Part shown: positions 6,137 through 13,860 of the stretch, one piece after another
Numbering within the stretch: position 1 is the stretch's first letter
How the letters are laid out: the number at the start of each line of letters is the position of its first letter
Origin: a candidate division TA06 bacterium DG_78
GTDB lineage: Bacteria > Hydrothermota > Tepidihabitantia > SM23-42
Length of the DNA stretch: 15,201 nt
Assembly (NCBI GenBank): GCA_001303225.1
Contig: LJNI01000037.1
Coordinates: 1-15,201 of the forward strand
Reading direction: 5' to 3'
Translations under genes and position numbers: made by a program
Notes under the pieces: model-generated
The model's input: only the letters and a program-made list of their open reading frames with translations
Databases searched by the model: none
Told to the model about the DNA's origin: nothing

Positions 6137-7459
6137 ATGAAGAAACTAATTTTATTCACTATTATCTGCATCTGTGGTCTCTGTTTAGGACTCTATGGGC
6201 AGATCGAAGAACCGTATGTACCGCGTATAATAGACTATAAAATAGACTCTGAACATACTGTCGTGTCTGCCAAAGACTATGTTCTTATGCCAGGTGATAC
6301 AATCCTCATCACAATCACTGGATCTACCAATTATTCATACATGACCACTGTTACACCAGAAGGAAAAATCACGATCCAAATGCCAACATCCTCTACGCCA
6401 GCTTCACGGTCGCTATCACTCTTAGGGACTACTGCACAATTAGCACCACAATATGATATCGTCAGCGCCGTACCAATGCATGACATTACACTCGAAGTTG
6501 CGAAAGATTCTTTAAGAAATGTTTTTTTAAAATACTTCAAACATATTGATGTCGATATCACACTATTGTTTATGCGCACCTTCATGGTCATTGTTGCTGG
6601 TGAAGTTAATCGACCTGGTATCGCTTATGCACGACCAATTGATCGAGTTTCGACTGTGCTCGATACAATCGGAGGTGTTGCTGCCATTGGCTCTCGTTCA
6701 AAAATTGAACTAAGACGAAAAGGGAAATTATACAAGATAGTCGACCTTGAAGAGTTCGAGAGGACAGGCAATACCGAAGTGAATCCGTATCTCCGTGATG
6801 GCGATGTAATTTACGTACCGCGTATGGAAAAGTCGGTTTTGGTTATCGGTGCAGTTTATGAGAAGCCAAGACTCACGTTTCTCGAAGAGGAGAAACAACC
6901 TGCACAGCAAACCGAATTTGCTATACTCGGTGAGAAAACGAGTGAGAGACGATATGAATTAATCGAAGGTGAAACTGTATCAGATATTGTAGCTAAAACA
7001 AGGCTCACGCCATGGGCGGATTTGTTACATGCCTTTATTAGACGGAGCAACCAAACGATCGCAGTCAACCTTGCTGAAGCGATCACCGATGAGAGTAGCA
7101 CATACAATATTGAAATGAAAGATGGTGACATGCTCTACATACCTGCTATAAATGCAGTCGTGTATGTCGAGGGGCAGGTAACAAATCCAGGTCCTTATGT
7201 GTTTCAACCCAATTTGAGGGTAAGTGATTACGTCGGCTTTGCTGGTGGTCTCCTTGCAGGGGCAAGCAGATCGAGCATTTCTATCCAACGAGGAGAAAAA
7301 AGGATATCAGCAGCAGCAGACCCTATTATTGAACAAGGAGACAGGATATACGTACCAAGAATATTTTTGAGGTTCTGGCAGGACTATTTAGAGATTGGCT
7401 CTGTTGTTGCGTCCGTCTTGATTTCGTACCTCACGTACAGGGCGGTGACGGCACAATAA
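6137..7459 (+). CDS. SLBB-domain polysaccharide export protein (Wza-like), three SLBB repeats
   Basis: A 440-residue secreted or envelope protein. Residues 1-21 are a signal peptide (KK, then a hydrophobic stretch, ending LYGQ); no proper lipobox is visible although C11, C13 and C16 lie in it. The polysaccharide-export domain begins near 'DYVLMPGDTILITI' (47-60). Three SLBB units follow, each ending in a GD-x-(I/L)-Y-(V/I)-P signature: about 150-229, 235-335 and 341-408. A hydrophobic segment at 418-437 closes the protein. Family members form or gate the outer-membrane channel for capsule or exopolysaccharide. No glycosyltransferase, flippase or tyrosine kinase lies in the window, so it stands alone or serves a remote locus. 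It may also be functionally tied to the membrane operon that follows at 7619, but that is only adjacency. Confidence 0.85.
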   Translation: MKKLILFTIICICGLCLGLYGQIEEPYVPRIIDYKIDSEHTVVSAKDYVLMPGDTILITITGSTNYSYMTTVTPEGKITIQMPTSSTPASRSLSLLGTTAQLAPQYDIVSAVPMHDITLEVAKDSLRNVFLKYFKHIDVDITLLFMRTFMVIVAGEVNRPGIAYARPIDRVSTVLDTIGGVAAIGSRSKIELRRKGKLYKIVDLEEFERTGNTEVNPYLRDGDVIYVPRMEKSVLVIGAVYEKPRLTFLEEEKQPAQQTEFAILGEKTSERRYELIEGETVSDIVAKTRLTPWADLLHAFIRRSNQTIAVNLAEAITDESSTYNIEMKDGDMLYIPAINAVVYVEGQVTNPGPYVFQPNLRVSDYVGFAGGLLAGASRSSISIQRGEKRISAAADPIIEQGDRIYVPRIFLRFWQDYLEIGSVVASVLISYLTYRAVTAQ

Positions 7460-7607
7460 CTTGATAATAACTTTAACTAAATCAATTTTAAAAATCCTGA
7501 AAAATAATTAAATCCAGGAAATGTGTTGTATGTTTTATTCACCTTTTTATTGGCGGTTAAATTAACAAGGCTTAGCCTCTCACAAATGAAGTAAGCATTT
7601 AAAAGAA

Positions 7608-7614
7608 GAGGAGG
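7608..7614 (+). promoter_or_regulatory. Ribosome-binding site of the first membrane-operon gene
   Basis: GAGGAGG lies 4 nt before the ATG at 7619 and fixes that start. The 159-bp gap before it (7460-7618) shows no promoter of the kind found elsewhere in the window, so read-through from the SLBB gene is possible. Confidence 0.7.
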
Positions 7615-7618
7615 TTAG

Positions 7619-8713
7619 ATGAATATCGTGTTCATTTTTCTACTGGCAGTGATTGAACCACCTGGTAAACCAATAGTGAATGACAGACCGAATGATGCGG
7701 GAAGAAATATTACTATTCAGTGGGCACTGTCGCCGCAGGATGATGAAATCGACGGTTATGAGATCTACCGTTCACAAGTTGATGGACCATTTGAAATAGT
7801 TGGCTATGTACCAAAAGGAAATTCTTCATTTACTGATTCTACCCAGGATGGTATCAAATACTGCTATCAAATCGCAGCTGTGAAAGATGGTGAAATTGTA
7901 GCACAATCAGAAATTTCAGAAGACGTTACGAGTAGTGGCCAATGGTTTCATACTGGTAGGTTCAATATTTTTATCGGTATTATTATCTATTCAATAATAG
8001 TGTTATGGTTTATCTATCAGGCACACCTAGGAAAAAAGATGTACATCCGCAAAATCTCGGGTCTCGATGCATTAGAAGAAGCTGTCGGCAGGGCAACTGA
8101 AATGGGTAAACCAATTCTTTATGTACCCGGTTTATCATCGATCGCTGATATTGCTACAATTGCATCGTTGAATATCCTCTCGCAGGTTGCCAAAAAAACT
8201 GCCGAATATAATACAACGCTCTTAGTTCCGAATCGTAATCCAGTAGTATATACAGTAGCGCAGGAGGTCGTCAAGGAGGCTTATACTGATGCTGGTAGAC
8301 CTGATGCATATAATTCTGATAATGTATATTTTATCACTGGACAACAATTCGCCTATGTTGCTGCAGTATGTGGCACCATGATGAGAGAAAAACCAGCTAC
8401 GAATCTCTTCTTAGGATACTTCTGGGCAGAATCCCTCATCCTTGCAGAAACCGGTGCTTCGACCGGTGCAATTCAAATCGCTGGCACTGATTCTGTCTTT
8501 CAATTACCGTTTTTTATCACTACCTGTGACTATACTTTAATTGGTGAAGAACTCTATGCCGCATCTGCATACCTATCCAAAGATCCATTATTAATGGGTT
8601 CGTTAAAAGGCCAGGACTGGGGCAAGCTGATAATCCTTGGCATACTCCTCATTGCGTCAGCATTGCTGCTAGTAGGTTTTGAACAAATCCTATCACTCTT
8701 CAATATTTCATAA
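7619..8713 (+). CDS. Membrane protein with fibronectin type III domain and unknown alpha/beta domain (first gene of membrane operon)
   Basis: A 364-residue protein. Residues 1-11 are a short hydrophobic N-terminus. About 13-105 is a fibronectin type III domain ('ITIQWALSPQDDEIDGYEIYRS', later 'YCYQIAAV'). A transmembrane helix spans about 115-134, followed by the positive segment HLGKKMYIRK. An alpha/beta domain runs from 145 to 330 ('GKPILYVPGL', 'NTTLLVPNRNPVVY', 'GASTGAIQIAGT'), and a last helix at 336-353. Positive-inside bias puts the FnIII domain outside and the 145-330 domain in the cytoplasm. I recall similar proteins annotated only as domain of unknown function (possibly DUF6754), without certainty. 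Residues 163-210 and 279-323 resemble parts of the third gene's soluble domain. No catalytic motif is recognised; function unknown. Confidence 0.75.
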   Translation: MNIVFIFLLAVIEPPGKPIVNDRPNDAGRNITIQWALSPQDDEIDGYEIYRSQVDGPFEIVGYVPKGNSSFTDSTQDGIKYCYQIAAVKDGEIVAQSEISEDVTSSGQWFHTGRFNIFIGIIIYSIIVLWFIYQAHLGKKMYIRKISGLDALEEAVGRATEMGKPILYVPGLSSIADIATIASLNILSQVAKKTAEYNTTLLVPNRNPVVYTVAQEVVKEAYTDAGRPDAYNSDNVYFITGQQFAYVAAVCGTMMREKPATNLFLGYFWAESLILAETGASTGAIQIAGTDSVFQLPFFITTCDYTLIGEELYAASAYLSKDPLLMGSLKGQDWGKLIILGILLIASALLLVGFEQILSLFNIS

Positions 8714-8725
8714 AGGGAGGAATCA

Positions 8726-9355
8726 ATGAAAAAACAGATACCTTTATTTATTTGTATGATCTTAGGAGTATTGATGATAATTCAATTCTTTGTGCCACAT
8801 ACTATAAGCACGCAGCTTTTTGATCACAGTTATCGTTGGTATCTCGTTATTGCCGGTTTTGCCTGGATACTCGGTGCTGGTAGTCTCATAAACCACCATA
8901 CCAACCGGATAAAAAGAAAACAAGGAACGTGGTATTTTAGCTATGTTACCTTAATAGGTTTGGCAGTCATGGCACTATTAGGTATCTTCTGGGGAATAAA
9001 GACAGGCACGCTCTTTATGACATTGTATACACACACTATCCTTCCTCTCGGTGCATCAATGTATGCAATCCTGGCATTTTACATGGCATCTGCAGCATAT
9101 CGTGCATTCAGGGCACGATCAAAAGAAGCGACCATCCTACTTCTCGCTGGTTTTGTCGTCATGCTCGGCATGGTGCCCTTTGGATATTCAATTTCTTCCA
9201 AAATCCCCGAGTTTGCTGAATGGCTCTTGAGCGTTCCTAATACTGCAGCAAAAAGAGGTATTATCTTCGGCGTAGCCTTTGGTAGTATATCAACTGCTTT
9301 GAAAATAATCTTGGGTATTGAACGTTCATGGCTTGGTGGCGGAGGTATAAAATGA
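8726..9355 (+). CDS. Six-helix integral membrane protein, unknown function (second gene of membrane operon)
   Basis: A 209-residue, strongly hydrophobic protein with predicted helices at about 5-23, 37-55, 70-90, 103-124, 134-152 and 175-195. Basic loops (RIKRKQ at 61-66, RAFRARSK at 126-133) suggest both termini are cytoplasmic. It ends in a Gly-rich tail (LGGGGIK). AGGGAGG lies 5 nt before the ATG, 12 nt after the previous stop, and its own stop overlaps the next ATG (ATGA at 9352-9355). I do not recognise a family. The tight coupling suggests that it forms a complex with its neighbours. Confidence 0.7.
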   Translation: MKKQIPLFICMILGVLMIIQFFVPHTISTQLFDHSYRWYLVIAGFAWILGAGSLINHHTNRIKRKQGTWYFSYVTLIGLAVMALLGIFWGIKTGTLFMTLYTHTILPLGASMYAILAFYMASAAYRAFRARSKEATILLLAGFVVMLGMVPFGYSISSKIPEFAEWLLSVPNTAAKRGIIFGVAFGSISTALKIILGIERSWLGGGGIK

Positions 9356-10206
9356 ACATATTCCAATTACTAACAAAAATTCCAAGACAAATAATCTTTC
9401 TTGTAGTTGCAATAGCAATAGCAATCCCTATGATCGTACCGATTGGTATGCCGGTAAATGTTATGCCCAAGAGTGAAAAACTATTCAAAGCAATCGATGA
9501 GCTGGGGCCCCAGTCTAAACCCGTCCTCGTTTCAGTCGACTTTGATCCACAATCAATGCCTGAATTATATCCAATGCTCCTTGCAATTATGCGGCACTGT
9601 TTTGCCCGTGACGTGAAGGTTATATTAATGAACTTGTGGCCTCAAGGACCTGGCTTGGCTGAAATGGCAGTCAGTATAGTACCTGCAGAGTTCAATAAAG
9701 AATATAGTAAGGATTACGCCTTTTTAGGCTATAAATTTGGTGTTTCTGCAGTACTCTTAGGCATGGGTGAAAGCATAAGGGGTGTATTCCCAACTGATTA
9801 TTATGGTACACCACTTGATTCGATAGAAATGTTATCTCATATTAATAACTATGAAGATCTGAGTCTTGTAGTGACACTTTCTACAGGTGACCCTGGCTGG
9901 CGTCAGTGGCTCTTATATGCACAATCGAGATACGGAGCCAAACTCGGTGTAGGTGTTACCGCAGTATCTGCTGCTGATGTCTATCCTTACGTAGAGACGG
10001 GTCAGGTTATTGGATTACTAGCCGGCATGAAAGGAGCATCCGAGTATGAAGTGATGGTGCAGAGAAGCGGGTATTCAGATGAGAGACGAATAGCTGTGCA
10101 AGGCATGGATGCACAGTCACTCGGACATCTTCTTATTATGATATTGATTGTACTAGGTAATATTGGTTATTTCTTCTCACGGAGACGTTCGAGGAGGCAG
10201 AAATGA
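9352..10206 (+). CDS. Membrane-anchored protein with extracytoplasmic alpha/beta domain, unknown function (third gene of membrane operon)
   Basis: A 284-residue protein. I place the start at 9352 because GGAGGT (9341-9346) lies 5 nt before it and the ATG overlaps the previous stop; an in-frame ATG at 9328 is eight codons upstream, before this site. A helix at 14-33 follows a basic N-terminus (K9, R12), so the 40-255 domain is predicted outside. A second helix at 257-276 ends in the very basic SRRRSRRQK tail, inside. The soluble domain has alternating beta/alpha blocks ('[12 protein letters not shown]', '[11 protein letters not shown]', '[12 protein letters not shown]', '[13 protein letters not shown]'). 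Parts of it match the pattern of the first gene's cytoplasmic domain. No enzymatic motif is recognised. Confidence 0.72.
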   Translation: MNIFQLLTKIPRQIIFLVVAIAIAIPMIVPIGMPVNVMPKSEKLFKAIDELGPQSKPVLVSVDFDPQSMPELYPMLLAIMRHCFARDVKVILMNLWPQGPGLAEMAVSIVPAEFNKEYSKDYAFLGYKFGVSAVLLGMGESIRGVFPTDYYGTPLDSIEMLSHINNYEDLSLVVTLSTGDPGWRQWLLYAQSRYGAKLGVGVTAVSAADVYPYVETGQVIGLLAGMKGASEYEVMVQRSGYSDERRIAVQGMDAQSLGHLLIMILIVLGNIGYFFSRRRSRRQK

Positions 10207-10832
10207 ATTTATCACCTGAACCCCTGGTCTGGATTTCAGCTTTCCTGACCCTATGCATTTTTTCGTTTCTCTATCGTGATAATATCCTCTACCAATTTGC
10301 TGAGCACTTGTTTGTCGGTTTATCTGCTGGATACTTGATTGCGATAACCTGGCATAATCAGATATATCCTAACCTGGTAATACCGTTGTTCCAAGAAGGT
10401 AGAGTAATCTACATCATACCACTTGCCTTTGGTCTTTTCTACTTCACCCGTTTCATTCCTAAACTTGCCTTCTTAGTTCGGTTACCAATTGCCTTTTTGA
10501 TTGGTTGGGGATCAGGTGTAATCATTCCTGCTGTATTCCAGAGAGATATTCTACGACAAACACAAGGTACTCTACTCGTGAGAGAGGCATTTGAAAAGTG
10601 GGACACCGGGCTCTGGGCAATTGTTATTCTCGTCGGAGTAATCACCACACTCATCTATTTCTTCTTTTCGAGAGAGAGAAAGGGTATTATCAAACCCGCA
10701 GCAAATATAGGAATTATTTTTTTGATGATCGGTTTTGGCGCGTCTTTTGGCTATACCGTGATGTCACGTATTAGTCTTCTCATTGGCAGAATGCAGTTTC
10801 TCTTAGGTGATTGGTTGGGAATTATTAGGTAG
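10203..10832 (+). CDS. Integral membrane protein, six to seven helices, unknown function (fourth gene of membrane operon)
   Basis: A 209-residue hydrophobic protein with predicted helices at about 5-23, 33-50, 68-82, 89-110, 135-155 and 165-183, and a possible weak one after that. Its ATG overlaps the stop of the third gene (ATGA at 10203-10206), and GAGGAGG (10191-10197) lies 5 nt upstream. It has the same length as the second gene's product, but I see no clear sequence repeat between them. It closes the operon: the next gene converges on it with only 19 bp between stops and no visible terminator. I do not recognise a family. Confidence 0.7.
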   Translation: MNLSPEPLVWISAFLTLCIFSFLYRDNILYQFAEHLFVGLSAGYLIAITWHNQIYPNLVIPLFQEGRVIYIIPLAFGLFYFTRFIPKLAFLVRLPIAFLIGWGSGVIIPAVFQRDILRQTQGTLLVREAFEKWDTGLWAIVILVGVITTLIYFFFSRERKGIIKPAANIGIIFLMIGFGASFGYTVMSRISLLIGRMQFLLGDWLGIIR

Positions 10833-10851
10833 ACAAAAACCTGAACATCTC

Positions 10852-11604
10852 TTATTTCACATCTGTATGGGCTACAACTTTTGTTCCTGTCTTGACGTGT
10901 AAAATATTACACGCATTTCCTCGATTGCACGCAATTTCGTAATAACCACTACTACCCCTCACGCAGATAATCTCACCAGGCAGACCTTCACCGTAGAAAT
11001 TTTTAACGGCTATCTGGTTTTTTTTGATATGGAGCTCAGTAATATGTGTACTATTCTCAATGTTTGTGATGCAATTCCCAAAATAGTCAACATACACAAT
11101 CTCACCACAAATTGTATCAGCTTTTCTCTGAGGTTGAGGGAATCCGAATGTAACAAAGTCTCGTATTTTTATACCCAAATCTTCAGGTTTTTTATCTTTT
11201 GTAAGTTTCGCTGCTACTGGACCAAAGACATCCCGCGCGTGGAATGTCGAACTCATGCCGTCAGTAATCTTAATTGCATAAATTTCTGATTGTTCATTAT
11301 AGATATAAGAAAATATCCCATTATCAGGTCCGACAAAATAGTATCCATCAGATTTAACAATAAGTGGTTTTCGCTCACTCCCGACTCCTGGGTCAACAAC
11401 TGATAGGTGTACTGTTCCTGGCGGAAAATCCTTGTATACGCACTTGAGGATGAAGGCTGCACAATGAATATCGTGAGGATGAACTGTGTGTGATATATCT
11501 ACAATGACAACACTGTTGTTTATCTTTAATATCTCACCTTTTACTGCTGCAACAAACCAATCGTTATACCTGAAATCAGAGAGGAAGGTGATGATCTTCA
11601 TCAT
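10852..11604 (-). CDS. SAM hydroxide adenosyltransferase (DUF62 / SAM-dependent chlorinase-fluorinase family)
   Basis: A 250-residue cytoplasmic enzyme of the DUF62 family, whose ordinary members hydrolyse S-adenosylmethionine to adenosine and methionine. Family blocks in order: 'ITFLSDFRYNDWFV' (5-18), 'DISHTVHPHDI' (36-46), 'VDPGVGSERK' (70-79), 'VGPDNG' (91-96), 'FHARDVFGP' (121-129) and 'VDYFGNCITNI' in the C-terminal domain. The Asp-Arg-His set described for the hydrolase group is present as D71, R78 and H122. The start (two Met codons at 11604 and 11601) lies 29 nt inside the CvpA-like gene and has no clear ribosome site, so translation probably depends on ribosomes finishing the upstream gene. 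Halogenase activity is unlikely in this context but is not excluded by sequence alone. Confidence 0.9.
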   Translation of the reverse strand: MMKIITFLSDFRYNDWFVAAVKGEILKINNSVVIVDISHTVHPHDIHCAAFILKCVYKDFPPGTVHLSVVDPGVGSERKPLIVKSDGYYFVGPDNGIFSYIYNEQSEIYAIKITDGMSSTFHARDVFGPVAAKLTKDKKPEDLGIKIRDFVTFGFPQPQRKADTICGEIVYVDYFGNCITNIENSTHITELHIKKNQIAVKNFYGEGLPGEIICVRGSSGYYEIACNRGNACNILHVKTGTKVVAHTDVK

Positions 11605-12088
11605 ACATCAGAAATACCAATTCTCTCTTCGTGACGATCCCCTCGATCCACTCATACCACTTATGGGGAAGCACCTGGCTTGCTGTGAGACCACCCTTAA
11701 TAACCCAAGGGGCAATTTCTGAACCGTGGATAACATCATTCGATTTTCCGAGTAATAAAAGAATAATTAAAAAAATGAAGCCAATAATCATTCCTTTCAA
11801 GAATCCTAAAACACCACCCAAGATTCTGTCTAATCCTCCCAGTAGTGTAATATGGATCACCTTAGAAATTATCCTTCCCAAGAGAGAAACAGCAACCACA
11901 ACGATAATAAAAATAAGAAAAAATGCAAGAAATCGCGGTAAACCTATTGCACTACTGTAGCTAAGCGCCATAATGTATCCAACAATAATACCTACTATGT
12001 CGAAAATACCCCTCACCAACCCAATAATGATGCCATGAATTACCAGACCGACTATAACTATCAACAGTATCACGTCAACCCATGTCAT
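11576..12088 (-). CDS. CvpA-family membrane protein
   Basis: About 170 residues with four hydrophobic segments in the first two thirds and a polar C-terminus, matching the CvpA family (colicin V production / envelope homeostasis). The opening 'WVDVILLIVIVGLVIHGIIIG' type helix, then 'GLVRGIFDIVG' and 'LGGLDRILGGVLGFLKGMIIG', are the family's typical Gly-rich turns. I choose the ATG at 12088: the promoter's -10 box ends at 12098, so RNA should start near 12091, leaving a 3-nt leader. The in-frame ATG at 12094 lies only 4 nt from the -10 box and would not be transcribed whole. There is no Shine-Dalgarno site. The gene shares an operon with the SAM hydroxide adenosyltransferase. The cellular role in this organism is unknown. 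Confidence 0.82.
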   Translation of the reverse strand: MTWVDVILLIVIVGLVIHGIIIGLVRGIFDIVGIIVGYIMALSYSSAIGLPRFLAFFLIFIIVVVAVSLLGRIISKVIHITLLGGLDRILGGVLGFLKGMIIGFIFLIILLLLGKSNDVIHGSEIAPWVIKGGLTASQVLPHKWYEWIEGIVTKRELVFLMYDEDHHLPL

Positions 12089-12097
12089 GGTCATCTC

Positions 12098-12125
12098 ATT
12101 ATAGACTACGTGTCATGAATGTCAA
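12098..12125 (-). promoter_or_regulatory. Promoter of the CvpA-like / SAM hydrolase operon
   Basis: On the minus strand TTGACA (12125-12120) and TATAAT (12103-12098) are separated by 16 bp. The predicted RNA start is near 12091, within 3 nt of the chosen ATG. Confidence 0.78.
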
Positions 12126-12163
12126 GACCAATTTCTCTCTCAGGGACACGCAAAACTTAAGTA

Positions 12164-12191
12164 TTGACAACGACGATAAAATATTTATAAT
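12164..12191 (+). promoter_or_regulatory. Promoter of the PAS-GAF-HD-GYP gene
   Basis: TTGACA at 12164-12169 and TATAAT at 12186-12191 with a 16-bp spacer. The predicted start is near 12198, so the leader is about 8 nt and has no Shine-Dalgarno sequence. It is divergent from the CvpA-side promoter, with 38 bp between the two -35 boxes. Confidence 0.75.
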
Positions 12192-12205
12192 TTATTATAC
12201 TAACT

Positions 12206-13687
12206 ATGGCACAAACAAAAGATAAATCATACCAAGACTTTATAAGGTTATTTACAACGAACAAGCCTGATGACTATTACCGTCTCTTTTTCAATAATAT
12301 AAATGCAGTCATTGCGGTAACCGATACACAAGGTATCATAACATACTTCAATAGCTACATAGAAAAAATTTCTCACTACAAAGCCAGTGAACTCATTGGT
12401 AAACACTTCACTAAGATCATTGCACCAGAATCAATGAAAATTGTAAAAAAAGCGTGGCAGAGGCACCTAAAGGGCAAAGATGTTGAACCGTATGAGGTGA
12501 CATACCTGGACAAGGATGGTTCAAAAGTATTCTGCCGATTAAGCACATCTCTTATTCGGCATAATGGAAAGATAACAGGTATTTTCGGTATTGCGACCGA
12601 TATTACAGAACACAAAAAGACTGCTGATCATCTTTCCAAAATGGTGAAGGAATTAAGCCTCCTCTATCAAATAGGAACAGAATTAACATCAATAACAAAC
12701 GTTGATATGCTCTTTCTGAAAATTCTCATGCACCTCAATAACACCTTTGGGTATGAAAGGGTCGGTATTCTCACAATAGATGGAAACACCGGTGAACTCG
12801 TCATACAGGCAGCAGAAAAACCCTTTTCCAAACGAGCGATCAAGAAACGAATAAGACTCAAACAGGGCATTACCGGATACGTTGCCAGAACCGGCAAACC
12901 ATATTTGGCAAACGATGTAAGTAAAGACCCACGTTACTTGGGTCTTGATCGAAAAACAAAGGCTGAAGTGTGTGTTCCCTTAAAAATTGGCGAGAAGGTT
13001 ATCGGCGTTATCAATGTTGAAAGTTATAAAAAAAATGCGTTTGATGATGATGATGTACGCATATTAGCCCTCATTGGTAACCAAGCTGCAGTTGCATTTG
13101 AAAATAGCAGGTTGTATAAGTCATTGGAGGCGAGTTATTTAGATACCATTAAAACATTAGTTTTAGCAATGGAAGCGAAAGACCATGATACTCGTGGACA
13201 TTCAGAAAGGGTAAGGAAGTATGCAATAAAAATTGCCGAGCAATTACAGTTGAGTGATTCCCAGATGAGCGTGTTAAATTATGCAGGCTATCTCCATGAT
13301 ATAGGAAAGATTGGCATCAGTGATTTTATTTTGAACAAAAAAGAACCTCTGACAAAATCTGAATATAAAATTATTAAGAAGCACCCTGAGATTGGCCACA
13401 ATATGCTCAAAGGTGTAAAGCACTTGTATGGCGTCTGTAAAATAATTAGATCAGAGCATGAAAAATTTGATGGTTCAGGTTATCCAGATGGGCTCAAGAA
13501 TAGAGAGATACCTGTTGGTGCGAGAATCATTGCGGTCGCTGATGCTTATGATGCGATGACGACTGATCGCCCGTATCGCAAGGCACTACCACAGAAAGAA
13601 GCGATACGGAGATTAAAAGCTGGTGCTGGGACACAATTCGATCCAATGGTCGTGAGGTCATTTTTAGAAGTACTCGACAGAGAATAA
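12206..13687 (+). CDS. PAS-GAF-HD-GYP response protein, probable cyclic-di-GMP phosphodiesterase
   Basis: A 493-residue soluble sensor protein without membrane helices or a receiver domain. A PAS domain spans about 23-135 ('NAVIAVTDTQGIITYFNS', ending 'GIFGIATDITEHKK'). A GAF domain spans about 148-300 ('GITGYVARTGKPYLANDV', 'VPLKIGEKVIGVINVES'). The HD-GYP domain fills 305-490, with H364/D365 (YLHDIGKIGI), the HE pair at 418/419, GYP at 425-427 and the closing 'VADAYDAMTTDRPYR'. HD-GYP proteins hydrolyse cyclic di-GMP; the key residues are present, so activity is likely. The common HHE motif reads EHE, a conservative variant. Ligands of the PAS and GAF domains are unknown. It is monocistronic, with its own short-leader promoter. 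Confidence 0.9.
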   Translation: MAQTKDKSYQDFIRLFTTNKPDDYYRLFFNNINAVIAVTDTQGIITYFNSYIEKISHYKASELIGKHFTKIIAPESMKIVKKAWQRHLKGKDVEPYEVTYLDKDGSKVFCRLSTSLIRHNGKITGIFGIATDITEHKKTADHLSKMVKELSLLYQIGTELTSITNVDMLFLKILMHLNNTFGYERVGILTIDGNTGELVIQAAEKPFSKRAIKKRIRLKQGITGYVARTGKPYLANDVSKDPRYLGLDRKTKAEVCVPLKIGEKVIGVINVESYKKNAFDDDDVRILALIGNQAAVAFENSRLYKSLEASYLDTIKTLVLAMEAKDHDTRGHSERVRKYAIKIAEQLQLSDSQMSVLNYAGYLHDIGKIGISDFILNKKEPLTKSEYKIIKKHPEIGHNMLKGVKHLYGVCKIIRSEHEKFDGSGYPDGLKNREIPVGARIIAVADAYDAMTTDRPYRKALPQKEAIRRLKAGAGTQFDPMVVRSFLEVLDRE

Positions 13688-13740
13688 CAACACTAAGCCC
13701 ACACTATACTATTTAAAGAAAATCGCAGTAAATTCACCCC

Positions 13741-13768
13741 TTGACAATTGCCATTTTCCCATTATACT
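13741..13768 (+). promoter_or_regulatory. Promoter of lexA (and probably dinB)
   Basis: TTGACA at 13741-13746 and TATACT at 13763-13768 with a 16-bp spacer. The start is predicted near 13775, inside the palindrome at 13774-13789. A TATAAT at 13768-13773 overlaps but would need a 21-bp spacer. Confidence 0.7.
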
Positions 13769-13773
13769 ATAAT

Positions 13774-13789
13774 GTAAACAAATGTTTAC
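13774..13789. promoter_or_regulatory. Candidate LexA operator (GTAAAC palindrome) at the transcription start
   Basis: GTAAACAAATGTTTAC is a palindrome with 7-bp arms and a 2-bp centre. It lies directly after the -10 box, where a repressor would block RNA polymerase, and it precedes the lexA gene, which is autoregulated in most bacteria. A third half-site (GTAAACA) occurs at 13813-13819. Assignment to LexA is inference. Confidence 0.5.
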
Positions 13790-13819
13790 CCAACCCTTTA
13801 TAAAATGGTTGGGTAAACA
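13783..13819 (+). other. 13-bp stem-loop in the lexA leader
   Basis: Bases 13783-13795 pair perfectly with 13807-13819, leaving an 11-nt loop. The stem shares its outer half with the operator palindrome. As RNA it would sit near the 5' end of the roughly 160-nt lexA leader; as DNA it adds an operator half-site. No U-tract follows, so it is not a standard terminator. Confidence 0.6.
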
Positions 13820-13860
13820 AGAGATGGAGATAGCGAAAAGAGAGCAGAAAAAGGCTTAAG

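Noticed and set aside
7495..7519. TCCTG/CAGGA inverted repeat as terminator after the SLBB gene
   Set aside because: Only a 5-bp stem with a 15-nt loop and no U-tract; too weak to support.
9328..9351. Longer N-terminus (eight extra codons) for the third membrane-operon gene
   Set aside because: The Shine-Dalgarno GGAGGT at 9341-9346 fits the ATG at 9352, which also overlaps the preceding stop; the earlier ATG would place the ribosome site inside the coding region.
10833..10851. Terminator between the convergent fourth membrane gene and the SAM hydrolase gene
   Set aside because: Only 19 bp separate the stops and no stem-loop is visible.
13768..13773. TATAAT as the -10 box of the lexA promoter
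   Set aside because: It would need a 21-bp spacer from TTGACA; TATACT at 13763-13768 gives the 16-bp spacing seen in the other four promoters.
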